DNA of 64,000 bases from Legionella sainthelensi (GTDB lineage Bacteria > Pseudomonadota > Gammaproteobacteria > Legionellales > Legionellaceae). Shown piece after piece: positions 19,603 to 28,121 of this stretch; the stretch's first letter is position 1; every line of letters begins with the position of its first letter. The notes below the pieces were generated by a model. That model was not told where the DNA came from and ran no database searches. It saw only the letters and a list, made by a program, of their open reading frames with translations. The DNA is taken from NCBI RefSeq assembly GCF_900637685.1, contig NZ_LR134388.1, positions 369,501 through 433,500 of the forward strand. Direction: 5' to 3'. The position numbers and the translations under genes are program-made.

Positions 19603-20572
19603 TCAGATGGATTCATTACATGGATTGTTCGCCGCTCTTTTTCGACAAAGTCCAACTACCGATTTGTTCTTGAATGTATTTTTTCTGAATTTAGGCATAA
19701 GTCTATTAATTACTTTTTTATTGATAAACTTAATCCAGTTAGATCTTGTTAAAAGGAAAAAAGAATTTTCATTGTTATTAATATGTATTGGAACTTTTAT
19801 TCCATTTCTGGGAAATATTGTAGTTGTTGTTGCTGTTTTCCTTCTTAAAAAGTTTGGTGAAGATTTTCAACCCCACATAATTAATTTATATCCTCAAGTT
19901 GAATATGCGCGAAAAAATCCTGTTGAAGTAGTAGCGCATGGAACAAGTTGGGCTGATGTCAGATTGCATTCTTCGAATTATTCGACCGAAGAGCGCAATA
20001 AAGCACTTTATAGCGTTAGTAAAGGATTGCCGAGAGATACGAACCGCATTTATAGCTCTTTAGTATCGGATGATTTAGAGGAATTGCGGATTTGCGCTTT
20101 TTCCATGCTTGAGAATCAACAGAATTATTTGCAAAAGAAAATTAATCAATTTATAAAAAAATCTGAAGAAACGGCAGATCCTGATAAAATAGCCTTTCTA
20201 GCCAAGCAGCTCGCTTTATTATATTGGGAATTGGTGTATCGTAACTTAGCTGATCAGGAATTTCGCTCCATCTTATTGGAACAAAGTAATTTTTACGCCA
20301 ATATTGCATTAGAATCACTACCAGAAGATACAACTTTGTTAATCTTATTAGCAAGGATAAATATGGAAAATAAGCAATTAAAAGAAGGGCTTAGTTATTT
20401 ATCGAGGGCCTCAGAATTAAATGCCCCAAAAAGTAAAATTTATCCATATTTAGCAGAGCTCGCATACAACAAAAGGGATTATAATACAGTGAAAGAATCT
20501 TTATGTTTGGATACTTCGTTTCGTTATATTTTAAAAATTAATAAAGTGGTTGAATTCTGGTGTGGAAAATGA
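19583..20572 (+). CDS. pelE: PelE: TPR membrane protein of the Pel synthase complex
   Basis: A 329-residue frame, the same length as P. aeruginosa PelE as I recall it. It has two membrane segments near the N-terminus (about 20-48 and 58-82) and then helical TPR-like repeats (ALESLPEDTTLLILLARINMEN, GLSYLSRASELNAP). PelE is an inner-membrane part of the PelDEFG synthase and helps place PelF at the membrane. The ATG at 19583 overlaps the pelD end, but the clear GGAGAGG lies just after it. A TTG at 19595 (VNQMDSL...) is therefore a good alternative start. The end overlaps pelF by ATGA. Confidence 0.88.
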   Translation: MERTLVNQMDSLHGLFAALFRQSPTTDLFLNVFFLNLGISLLITFLLINLIQLDLVKRKKEFSLLLICIGTFIPFLGNIVVVVAVFLLKKFGEDFQPHIINLYPQVEYARKNPVEVVAHGTSWADVRLHSSNYSTEERNKALYSVSKGLPRDTNRIYSSLVSDDLEELRICAFSMLENQQNYLQKKINQFIKKSEETADPDKIAFLAKQLALLYWELVYRNLADQEFRSILLEQSNFYANIALESLPEDTTLLILLARINMENKQLKEGLSYLSRASELNAPKSKIYPYLAELAYNKRDYNTVKESLCLDTSFRYILKINKVVEFWCGK

Positions 20573-22083
20573 GTACTTATTTAGCAGAACAGGCTGATGA
20601 AGTTGATATCGCCCTACTCCTTGAGAGTTCCTATCCATTTATTTTGGGAGGAGTTTCCACCTGGGTACATCAGATTATAGAAAATTTTCCTCAATACACA
20701 TTTGCCCTAATATTTTTAGGTGGCTCTCCTGAGAATTATCAAGAGGGGATTCGCTATAATATTCCCAAGAATGTCACTCATTTTCAAGTCCATTATCTTT
20801 TTGACGAAGATGAGCCGCCTTCGCCCAAAAAAAGGTTAGTTGGAAATGAAAAGGGATTTGTATATCTGAGAGAAATGCATGAGCTGTTTAAATGCCCAAC
20901 CGCTGAAAATTTAGATCAAATTGCTGATGTCAGTAATATTCTTAATGATCCTTCAGGAGTTGATTATGCGCAGTTTTTGTATAGCAAGCTCAGTTGGAAT
21001 TTTATTGAAGACAAATACGCAGAACAGTGCGAAGATTCTTCATTTATTGATTATTTTTGGACAGTAAAAAATATCCATAAACCTTTATGGAAGTTGATCC
21101 ATGTTCTTACCAATTTTCCTAAAGTTAGAGCAGTGCATTCTATTTCAACGGGATATGCGGGATTACTTGGTTTTTTTATTCATCGACATTTCAACTATCC
21201 TCTAATTTTAACCGAACATGGTATTTATACTAAAGAACGTAAAATTGATATTTTTTTAAGCCAGGTATTTCATGATGATCCTGATCGGGCGTTGACCGAA
21301 ACAAGTTATTTACGAAATTTATGGGATCGCTATTTTAAGACATTGGCACAGCTAACTTATCACGTAGCTGATCCAATAGTCAGTTTATTTAGTCATGCAC
21401 AGCAAATACAGATAGATGATGGTGCTGATCCAAAGAAGACACTCATTATACCTAATGGGATTAATATCGATCGATTTAGGAAATTAAGACGCCCTTTGGA
21501 GGAAAAACTTACAGCGATCTGTTTTGTTGGCCGTATTGTTCCTATGAAAGATGTGAAGGGGTTTATCAGAGCAGTGCCTAATCTACATAATGCAATGCCG
21601 GATTTAAAGGTTTGGATCATTGGTTCAACTGACCAGGATCCGGTGTATGCTCAAGAATGTATTGAGCTAGTCGAAAATACATTGCTGCAAGATGTTATTG
21701 AATTTTTCCCTCATCAAAAAATGGAAGATGTTCTACCAAAAATCAAGATTTTAGTCTTACCAGCTATTAGAGAAAGTATGCCATATGTGCTTTTGGAAAG
21801 TTTTGCTGCTGGGGTTCCTGTAGTGGCTACTGACGTTGGGGCTTGTAAAGAAATGGTATTAGGTATGAATGAAGAAGACATTGCTTTAGGCCCCGCTGGT
21901 AAGATAGTGAGAGTCTCTGATTCTAAAGACTTGGAAGTTGCGATTCTTGACGTATTAAATAACCCTGAATTATGGAATGAAATGAGTCAGTCTGCGATTA
22001 AACGCGTAGAAACCTACTATAATGAAACAGTTATGATTGCACAATATCAAGAAATCTACGAAAGTACGATGAATAAAGGATAG
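20569..22083 (+). CDS. pelF: PelF: Pel glycosyltransferase (GT4)
   Basis: PelF is the cytoplasmic glycosyltransferase that polymerises Pel from UDP-amino sugars. I chose ATG 20569 (ATGA overlap with pelE), giving 504 residues against about 507 in P. aeruginosa. The PelF-like start ALLLESSYPFILGGVSTWVHQ is clear. Other GT-B features are IIPNGINIDRF, the donor-site stretch CFVGRIVPMKDVKGFIRA, and the E-x7-E motif in RESMPYVLLESFAAG, followed by VPVVATDVG. It is followed after 7 bases by pelG. Confidence 0.95.
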   Translation: MSTYLAEQADEVDIALLLESSYPFILGGVSTWVHQIIENFPQYTFALIFLGGSPENYQEGIRYNIPKNVTHFQVHYLFDEDEPPSPKKRLVGNEKGFVYLREMHELFKCPTAENLDQIADVSNILNDPSGVDYAQFLYSKLSWNFIEDKYAEQCEDSSFIDYFWTVKNIHKPLWKLIHVLTNFPKVRAVHSISTGYAGLLGFFIHRHFNYPLILTEHGIYTKERKIDIFLSQVFHDDPDRALTETSYLRNLWDRYFKTLAQLTYHVADPIVSLFSHAQQIQIDDGADPKKTLIIPNGINIDRFRKLRRPLEEKLTAICFVGRIVPMKDVKGFIRAVPNLHNAMPDLKVWIIGSTDQDPVYAQECIELVENTLLQDVIEFFPHQKMEDVLPKIKILVLPAIRESMPYVLLESFAAGVPVVATDVGACKEMVLGMNEEDIALGPAGKIVRVSDSKDLEVAILDVLNNPELWNEMSQSAIKRVETYYNETVMIAQYQEIYESTMNKG

Positions 22084-22090
22084 CAACCAA

Positions 22091-22789
22091 ATGGCGGGAA
22101 TTGGATTCTCTTTACGAAAAATTTTAAATCACGAAAGTATTACACGGACAATAGCTGCTTATACGGTTGCAGGAGTTATTGGCGGTGGACCATGGCTGAT
22201 CTCAATTCTAGGTATTATTTCTCTGTCAATTATTATTGCTAGGATACCCGCGCAACAAGAAGCAATTACGCAATTTCAAATATCGATTACTTACTTAATT
22301 GCCGGGAGTTTAATCTTTAGTAGTTCTGCAGGTAATAGTTTTTCTCGTTATGCGGCGGATCAATTATTTTTAAATAGATCCACCTACCTTATTTCTAACT
22401 TGAATGGATTAATACTTATTATTTCTTTAGGTGCTGGTATTTTTTCATTCTTTTTTGTATTACTTTTTTTCTCGCAACAAGATATTGCCTATCGCTTGCT
22501 ATTAATGGGTAGTTTTGTTGTTCTATCAAATATTTGGGCTGTGATTACACTTCTCACCGCAGTAAAAGATTATACGATTATCCTCAAAGCGTTTTTATTG
22601 AGTTACTCGATTATCGTTCTTTTGGCGTATGGGTTACGTAATTACGGTCTTGATGCTTTTATGTTCAGCTTTTTAGTGGGACAAACCGTTTTATTGCTTA
22701 ATTTACTCATCGTGCTGTACAAAGAGTATCCCACCAATTCAATTATTGATTTTCATTTTCTGAAAAAAATAGTATGTATAAGATATTAA
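22091..22789 (+). CDS. pelG: PelG, N-terminal half (frameshifted gene)
   Basis: PelG is a 12-helix membrane protein of the MOP flippase type thought to move Pel across the inner membrane. This frame covers about the first 226 residues (MAGIGFSLRKILNHES, then hydrophobic helices). It runs into a wrong-frame tail (IVCIRY) after a run of seven A at 22763-22769. One extra A would continue as LKKNSMYKILIFNGLFFNL, joining the next frame without loss. The repaired length is 457 residues against about 456 in P. aeruginosa. Without slippage or correction the product is a half-protein lacking the last helices. Confidence 0.88.
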   Translation: MAGIGFSLRKILNHESITRTIAAYTVAGVIGGGPWLISILGIISLSIIIARIPAQQEAITQFQISITYLIAGSLIFSSSAGNSFSRYAADQLFLNRSTYLISNLNGLILIISLGAGIFSFFFVLLFFSQQDIAYRLLLMGSFVVLSNIWAVITLLTAVKDYTIILKAFLLSYSIIVLLAYGLRNYGLDAFMFSFLVGQTVLLLNLLIVLYKEYPTNSIIDFHFLKKIVCIRY

Positions 22790-23463
22790 TTTTTAACGGT
22801 TTATTTTTCAACTTAGGCGTATGGGTAGATAAATTTATATTTTGGTATAATGATAATACGAGTTATGCAGTGATTGGTCCTTTTAGAGCTTCATTAATTT
22901 ACGATCTCCCAATCTTTATTGCCTATCTTTGTTTGTTGCCAGGAATGGCCGTTTTTCTTTTACTAATAGAGACCAATTTCTCGGATTATTATCTTCGTTT
23001 TAATGAAGCAATACGAAGTGGGAAATCCTTGTCTTATATAAAGATTGCGGGTAATCAAGTAGCTACTTATGCTTTTGAACTCATCTATTCTATAGTTAAA
23101 ATTCAAGCATTAGTAATTATTCTTATGCTGCAGTTTGGCGAAAAAATTTTGGCTTTTTTAAATATTTCGCTGCTTTACTACAATTTGCTTTATGTTGCAG
23201 TGATAGGTACAAGTTTGCAAATTTTTCTTCTAGCTATTATTGATATTTTGTACTATATGGATAGAAGATGGTATGTTTTTGTAGTTTCCATTAGCTATTT
23301 TGTTTTAAATTTAGTATTTAGCTTAATCTCTGTATCTTTGGGACCTTTTTATTACGGATATGGATTTACTGGTTCCTTAGCTTGTGTCTGTGTATTAGGA
23401 ATGTATTTTTTAAATGAAGGATTCAATGATCTTGAATATAAAGTGATCATGCTACGAGGATAA
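22774..23463 (+). CDS. pelG: PelG, C-terminal half (frameshifted gene)
   Basis: This is the second half of PelG in the -1 frame relative to the first, overlapping it by 16 bases. It begins MYKILIFNGLFFNLGVWVDKF, an internal PelG motif rather than a natural start, and holds the remaining membrane helices to the end. No strong ribosome site precedes 22774, so independent start is doubtful. Translation coupled to the upstream stop, or slippage on the A7 run, could still make some product. It ends one base before the epimerase gene. Confidence 0.85.
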   Translation: MYKILIFNGLFFNLGVWVDKFIFWYNDNTSYAVIGPFRASLIYDLPIFIAYLCLLPGMAVFLLLIETNFSDYYLRFNEAIRSGKSLSYIKIAGNQVATYAFELIYSIVKIQALVIILMLQFGEKILAFLNISLLYYNLLYVAVIGTSLQIFLLAIIDILYYMDRRWYVFVVSISYFVLNLVFSLISVSLGPFYYGYGFTGSLACVCVLGMYFLNEGFNDLEYKVIMLRG

Positions 23464-23464
23464 T

Positions 23465-24403
23465 ATGGATACTTATCTTGTTACAGGAGGTGCAGGGTTT
23501 ATTGGTTCACATCTGTGTGACCAATTAGTGAAATCTTCCAAGGTATATGTCCTCGATAATCTTTCAACAGGCTGCAAAGAGAATCTTCCCGAGGAGGTTG
23601 TTTTTATTGAAGGGGATATCTGTGACTACCAATTAGTCAAAGAACTAATGGAGCAGGTAGATGGATGCTTTCATCTTGCCGCCTTGGTTTCAGTCCCTTT
23701 ATGCAATGAAGACATTTTGCAAGCTCATGAAATAAATTTATCTGCTACGGTGAATATTTTAAAAACCGCGAGTGAATTGTCTCGATTTTCTAAATTTGTT
23801 CCTATTGTATTTGCTTCTTCTTGTGCGGTATATGGTAATAGTTCGCATTTCCCAATTAAAGAAGATGCTCCTTTGTTGCCTATATCTATTTATGCAAATA
23901 CGAAACTTTCAGGTGAATATTATGGTCGATTTATCAGTGAAATATATAAATTTCCTTTCACTGCATTACGTTTATTTAATGTCTATGGAGCAAGACAAAA
24001 ATTAGATAGCCCTTATTCTGGTGTCATTTCAATCTTTTTAAATAATTTATTGAATGATAATCCCTGTGCCTTTTATGGTTCGGGTGAGCAATCAAGAGAT
24101 TTTGTATATGTAGAGGATGTTATTTTATTTTTTATTAAAGCGATGGAAACTTCTAAGCATGCTGCCCGAACTTATAATGTATGCAGTGGAAAAAATATTA
24201 AAATAAAGACAATAGCTAATTTGTTAAGTCACGAATTGAAAAAAGAACTAGTCACTATTCATAAACCTCCAAAAATTGGGGATGTTGAATACTCATTGGG
24301 AGATCCATTTTTAGCGGGAGAAGAGCTTGGTATTTTTGCTAAAACGTCAGTTGAATCTGGATTGAAGAACCTAGTAAATACAATACTGAGAGATCTTAAA
24401 TGA
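23465..24403 (+). CDS. pelX: NAD-dependent sugar-nucleotide epimerase, PelX-like
   Basis: An extended short-chain dehydrogenase of 312 residues. It has the Rossmann motif GGAGFIG at 8-14, the Ser-containing SSCAVYG segment, and the catalytic YANTK pair (Y143, K147). It resembles UDP-glucose/UDP-GlcNAc 4-epimerases. PelX of Pseudomonas protegens (about 310 residues) is a UDP-GlcNAc C4-epimerase encoded with pel genes that makes UDP-GalNAc for Pel. Size, family and the 1-base gap to pelG support the same role here; the exact substrate is inferred. It overlaps the next gene by ATGA. Confidence 0.8.
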   Translation: MDTYLVTGGAGFIGSHLCDQLVKSSKVYVLDNLSTGCKENLPEEVVFIEGDICDYQLVKELMEQVDGCFHLAALVSVPLCNEDILQAHEINLSATVNILKTASELSRFSKFVPIVFASSCAVYGNSSHFPIKEDAPLLPISIYANTKLSGEYYGRFISEIYKFPFTALRLFNVYGARQKLDSPYSGVISIFLNNLLNDNPCAFYGSGEQSRDFVYVEDVILFFIKAMETSKHAARTYNVCSGKNIKIKTIANLLSHELKKELVTIHKPPKIGDVEYSLGDPFLAGEELGIFAKTSVESGLKNLVNTILRDLK

Positions 24404-26007
24404 AGATAACCTACCTAGGCCACGCAGGATTTTATGTTGAATCTGAATTGTCAGTCATCATCATGGATCCGTGGCTTTCACCTTATGGCGCATTTGATTC
24501 AGCATGGTTTCAATTTCCAAAAAATATCCATATGCTTGAATATGTTTTAAATCATTTTGAATCAACTCATAAAGATAAATACATTTATGTCAGCCATGAG
24601 CACAAAGATCATTTTGATATTGAATTTCTAAAAATGATAAAAAAGAGAAATTTTAAATTCATATTGGCTAATTTTCATCGTTGTATTGTTAAAGAGCAAT
24701 TGGAAGCGATTAATTATCAATGTGATGGCATTATTTCTTTAAATTATGAAGAAGAGTTTACACTAAAAGATGGGAATCTGAGGCTCTTTGTACTTGATGC
24801 AGAGCTTGATTGTGATTCCGCAATTCTTGTTCAAGCGGATTCAAAAAGTTTTTTAAATATAAATGATTGTAAGCTACATGAAAAATTAGAAAAAATTGTA
24901 AAAATGCATGGAAAAATAGATGTTTTTGCAGCTCAATTTTCTGGGGCTATATGGCATCCTGTTTGCTATGACATGCCTTTAAAAGATTATCAAAGAGTTT
25001 CTTTGAAAAAGAAAATGAATAAGTTTTCTATTGTTGCAAGAGCAATTGAAACCGTAAATCCAGCGTTTTATATTCCTTCTGCGGGTCCTCCTTGTTTTCT
25101 CGATCCAATGTTAATGCATATTAATGTTGAAAAAATTAATATTTTCCCCAAAGCTCCCGAATATCTTCGCTATTTGGACAAGCACTGTAAAGCAACAGAT
25201 ACCACATGGCCTGAAATCATGCCCGGTGATATTCTGGATGTAAATTTAGGGAAATTTATTCACCTTGATGAAAATAGGGTGGAGGAAAACCAGTATGAAA
25301 GTTATATCAAATCCTATGCCAATGAATATAAAGACTACTTTCAACAAAGGGAAATAGAGAATAAAAAAGTTAACCCTCAAGCAGTGTTTGTCGATTTAAG
25401 ACACGATCTTGAGGAAAAAATGAAGAATATACATTTAGTCAATGTCAAGGTTCATGCCATTTTATATTGGGGGATTAGTGATTATTCGGATATCATGTAT
25501 CGCATCGATTTAACCAATAAAACGATTACCACAACAAATGAGATTCTAGATCCCAATAATTATTGGAAAATTGAAGCTCCTGCTTGGCAAGTCAATAAAG
25601 TTTTAAGTAACGAGATGAATTGGCCTGATTTTGTACTGACTTTTAGAGTGAAGCTGAAAAGAAATCCCGATCTCTATGATGTGGTCACACACGGATTTGT
25701 GGCTTTGGATGCGATTGAAATTAGACGGTTTTGTGACTTGGTTGAGCGCTTTCATGCAAATAATAAAGATCGAATTGTAGTAGAGTTTGAGGGGAAACGT
25801 TATTCGATATTACGTTGGTGCCCTCATTTGGGAGGAGATCTCAGTTCAGGTTGGTTGGATAGTCAAGGGTGTTGGGTATGTCCAAGACACCAATGGCATT
25901 TTGATCTGCGCAATAAAGGGCAGTGTATTACAAGTACAGAGACTATCGATGCGATTTGCCTGGACGATGAGAACCTTAACCAAAAAGAAGAGAAAAAAGA
26001 AAAGTGA
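24400..26007 (+). CDS. Metallo-beta-lactamase fold plus Rieske [2Fe-2S] protein, probable N-acetyl-sugar hydroxylase
   Basis: A 535-residue two-domain protein. The N-terminal part is a UlaG-like metallo-beta-lactamase fold: the start MKITYLGHAGFYVE, metal ligands H66, H68, D70 and H71 in SHEHKDH. The C-terminal part is a Rieske domain with C474-x-H476 and C494-x2-H497, separated by 17 residues, which can bind a [2Fe-2S] cluster. This pair occurs in CMP-Neu5Ac hydroxylase (CMAH) and mycobacterial UDP-MurNAc hydroxylase (NamH), both of which turn an N-acetyl into an N-glycolyl group. Co-translation with the epimerase (ATGA overlap) suggests a UDP-N-acetylhexosamine substrate. Family and motifs are seen; the substrate is inference. 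Confidence 0.8.
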   Translation: MKITYLGHAGFYVESELSVIIMDPWLSPYGAFDSAWFQFPKNIHMLEYVLNHFESTHKDKYIYVSHEHKDHFDIEFLKMIKKRNFKFILANFHRCIVKEQLEAINYQCDGIISLNYEEEFTLKDGNLRLFVLDAELDCDSAILVQADSKSFLNINDCKLHEKLEKIVKMHGKIDVFAAQFSGAIWHPVCYDMPLKDYQRVSLKKKMNKFSIVARAIETVNPAFYIPSAGPPCFLDPMLMHINVEKINIFPKAPEYLRYLDKHCKATDTTWPEIMPGDILDVNLGKFIHLDENRVEENQYESYIKSYANEYKDYFQQREIENKKVNPQAVFVDLRHDLEEKMKNIHLVNVKVHAILYWGISDYSDIMYRIDLTNKTITTTNEILDPNNYWKIEAPAWQVNKVLSNEMNWPDFVLTFRVKLKRNPDLYDVVTHGFVALDAIEIRRFCDLVERFHANNKDRIVVEFEGKRYSILRWCPHLGGDLSSGWLDSQGCWVCPRHQWHFDLRNKGQCITSTETIDAICLDDENLNQKEEKKEK

Positions 26008-26059
26008 TAACGCACATTCTTCATCAAAGATGGCGAAAGTGGAGATGAATTACAAACAT

Positions 26060-26084
26060 GAGATTGAGTTTTACACTCAATCTC
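26060..26084. terminator. Hairpin between convergent genes
   Basis: Perfect 10-bp inverted repeat GAGATTGAGT (26060-26069) with ACTCAATCTC (26075-26084) and a 5-base loop. It sits between the Rieske-protein gene and panC, which converge, and can serve both strands. The T-run after it is weak. Confidence 0.6.
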
Positions 26085-26848
26085 TAGATTAAATAATTAT
26101 CAATCAAGCGAATATCACCAATTCGCACCGCAGCAAATCGACGACCTTGATGTTCTTCAACATACTCCACAACAATGTTTTTTTGAGTTAATTCTTCAAT
26201 GATTTGGGTGCACGATTTATCTTTTTGTTGAAATAAGGCCGCAAATTTTTCCGCTGTAATTTTTTGCTCCTTGGTAAGGCGATTATTGCGTGAACTATAG
26301 GCCAAGCCACTGGACTCACGCAGGGTTGGACATACTTTGATTTCTACATCCAGAAAGAAGGCCTTAGCCATTCCGTGGATCAGTTGATATTGTTGATAAT
26401 CCTTTTCCCCAAAATACGCCCGGTGTGGTTTGATAAGATTAAATAATTTAATGACAACCGTTAAAACACCGTTAAAGTGTCCGGGTCGATGTTTCCCCTC
26501 CATTAATTGACACAGTTGTTTTTCATGTACTTGATAATTATATCCATCTACATACATTGCTTTATCATCCGGAAGAATACAAAAATCGACTCCTGAGTCT
26601 TCCATCATCTTCAGATCTGCTTCTAAAGTGCGGGGATACAATTTAAAATCTTCAGCTTGATTAAATTGTGTGGGATTAACAAATAAACTGGAAACAGTGT
26701 AGCTGTTTTCTTTTTGACTCGTTAAAAATAAAGATGCATGTCCTACATGCAAATTACCCATGGTAGGTGCAAAACCTAGGCTTAATTCAGTAGATAAGGT
26801 TTTACGAAATGCAATCCACTCTTCAAGATTATGAAAAATTTGCATCAT
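26084..26848 (-). CDS. panC: Pantothenate synthetase
   Basis: PanC joins pantoate and beta-alanine with ATP to give pantothenate, the coenzyme A precursor. The HxGH-type motif TMGNLHVGH lies near the N-terminus, then [19 protein letters not shown] and the KMSKS-like [13 protein letters not shown]. At 254 residues it is shorter than the 283 of E. coli, mainly at the C-terminus. The ribosome site AGGAG precedes two adjacent ATG codons (26848 and 26845); either could be used. It is in the usual order after panB, 114 bases downstream; panD is not in the window. Confidence 0.95.
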   Translation of the reverse strand: MMQIFHNLEEWIAFRKTLSTELSLGFAPTMGNLHVGHASLFLTSQKENSYTVSSLFVNPTQFNQAEDFKLYPRTLEADLKMMEDSGVDFCILPDDKAMYVDGYNYQVHEKQLCQLMEGKHRPGHFNGVLTVVIKLFNLIKPHRAYFGEKDYQQYQLIHGMAKAFFLDVEIKVCPTLRESSGLAYSSRNNRLTKEQKITAEKFAALFQQKDKSCTQIIEELTQKNIVVEYVEEHQGRRFAAVRIGDIRLIDNYLI

Positions 26849-26962
26849 GATGCTCCTAATTATGTGCGTTCAATACAACAAAAATCGAGTTGATTGTATT
26901 GAACTGTTTTGAATGGCCCCATACAAAAATGCGGTGCATTTTTATGGGGTAACTCATGTACA

Positions 26963-27751
26963 TTAAAATGCATGTTCAGATGCTGGAAAACTGACCTGTT
27001 GTACTTGCTGTGCATAAGCATTTAACGCATTCAGCAACATTTCTTTACCTTGTATGTATCGTTTGACAAACTTGGGATTAAAATCAGTTTGTAAGCCCAA
27101 CATATCATGCCAAACGAGAACTTGACCATCAGTATCAGAACCGGCCCCAATGCCAATAGTGGGTATGCGTAAGGACTGGGTAATGGCTTGGGCTAATGGT
27201 TGTGGAACGCACTCAATTACTACAGCAAAACATCCAGCCTCTTCTAAACGAAGTGCCTGTTGAATCAGCGTTTCTGCTTGTTCTGGATTTCTTCCCTGTA
27301 TTTTATAGCCACCCAATTGGTGAATCGATTGAGGAGTCAAACCAATGTGACCCATAACTGGAACACCTGCATTGACTAGATAGGAAATGGTTTGACAGGT
27401 ATCTGCGTCAGCCCCCTCGATTTTTACAGCATGTGCTCCTGAACGTAATAGACTTTTCACATTTTCTACCGTTTGAGCTAATGAAGTTTTATGACTTAAA
27501 AACGGCAGATCGCTAATTAAAAATTGCTGTGTTAAACCTCGAGCTACGGCTTGGGTATGCAGCACCATCATCTCTATTGTTGCCATAATGGTTGTTTCGT
27601 GGCCATGTACAGCCATCGCTACTGAGTCACCAACAAGTACACAATCTATATTAGATTCAGAAACAATACAGGCAGAAGGATAATCATAGCATGTGACCAT
27701 GACGATTTTTTGTTGTTCTTCCTTTTTACGTTTGAAATCATGAATTTTCAT
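26963..27751 (-). CDS. panB: 3-methyl-2-oxobutanoate hydroxymethyltransferase
   Basis: PanB makes ketopantoate from 2-oxoisovalerate and methylene-tetrahydrofolate. At 262 residues it is full length, with the N-terminal metal-binding segment VLVGDSVAMAVHGHETT, KIEGAD, GHIGLTPQS and GIGAGSDTDGQVLVWHD. A GGAG ribosome site lies 9 bases before the ATG. It is upstream of panC on the reverse strand, and its promoter must lie in the gap to the divergent hydrolase gene. Confidence 0.96.
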   Translation of the reverse strand: MKIHDFKRKKEEQQKIVMVTCYDYPSACIVSESNIDCVLVGDSVAMAVHGHETTIMATIEMMVLHTQAVARGLTQQFLISDLPFLSHKTSLAQTVENVKSLLRSGAHAVKIEGADADTCQTISYLVNAGVPVMGHIGLTPQSIHQLGGYKIQGRNPEQAETLIQQALRLEEAGCFAVVIECVPQPLAQAITQSLRIPTIGIGAGSDTDGQVLVWHDMLGLQTDFNPKFVKRYIQGKEMLLNALNAYAQQVQQVSFPASEHAF

Positions 27752-28023
27752 TTGTGCTACTCCTTCATTAAGAAACTGGAGTAAGCATGATTAGGGAAAG
27801 CTAAATGTACTACAGGTACCTGTCGCATGGATCAAGTCCTCCAAAAGTTAAAAATTTAAAGTCGCTGCCAAGGGGTCAACGCAGTACGTATCATAGTTTA
27901 AATTCGGTACGTTGAGAAGTAGGGTTAAATATGGGACCTATTTTGTTCCTTTGTCATTCTGAGGTATTATTCCTGTTTCAGGTAACAAGCATCTGGACTC
28001 TGTTGATAAGTCGTCTTTCAAGA

Positions 28024-28057
28024 CTCGACGTCCCACGGCTTGTCTCGGGACGTTGAG
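28024..28057. repeat. Palindromic element, second copy of the REP-like repeat
   Basis: CTCGACGTCCC (28024-28034) pairs with GGGACGTTGAG (28047-28057) with one G-T wobble; the loop holds CGGCTTGTCT. The loop and right arm match the reverse complement of 4522-4538, so it looks like another copy of the same dispersed element. It lies in the divergent gap between panB and a hydrolase gene, about 65 bases before that gene's start. Confidence 0.5.
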
Positions 28058-28121
28058 AACCAAATTGTCAACGGATCTTATAGTTGCGAAAAATAAACTA
28101 CGTCATGTAAACAGGTTTTTT

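Noticed and set aside
22763-22775. Programmed -1 ribosomal frameshift at the pelG A-run
   Set aside because: The codons are CTG AAA AAA ATA, so the classical X-XXY-YYZ heptamer is not in phase; I keep slippage open but do not call a programmed site.
25787-26092. Open frame of about 100 codons over the Rieske domain end
   Set aside because: Shadow of the MBL/Rieske gene in another frame; the Rieske motif is intact in the main frame.
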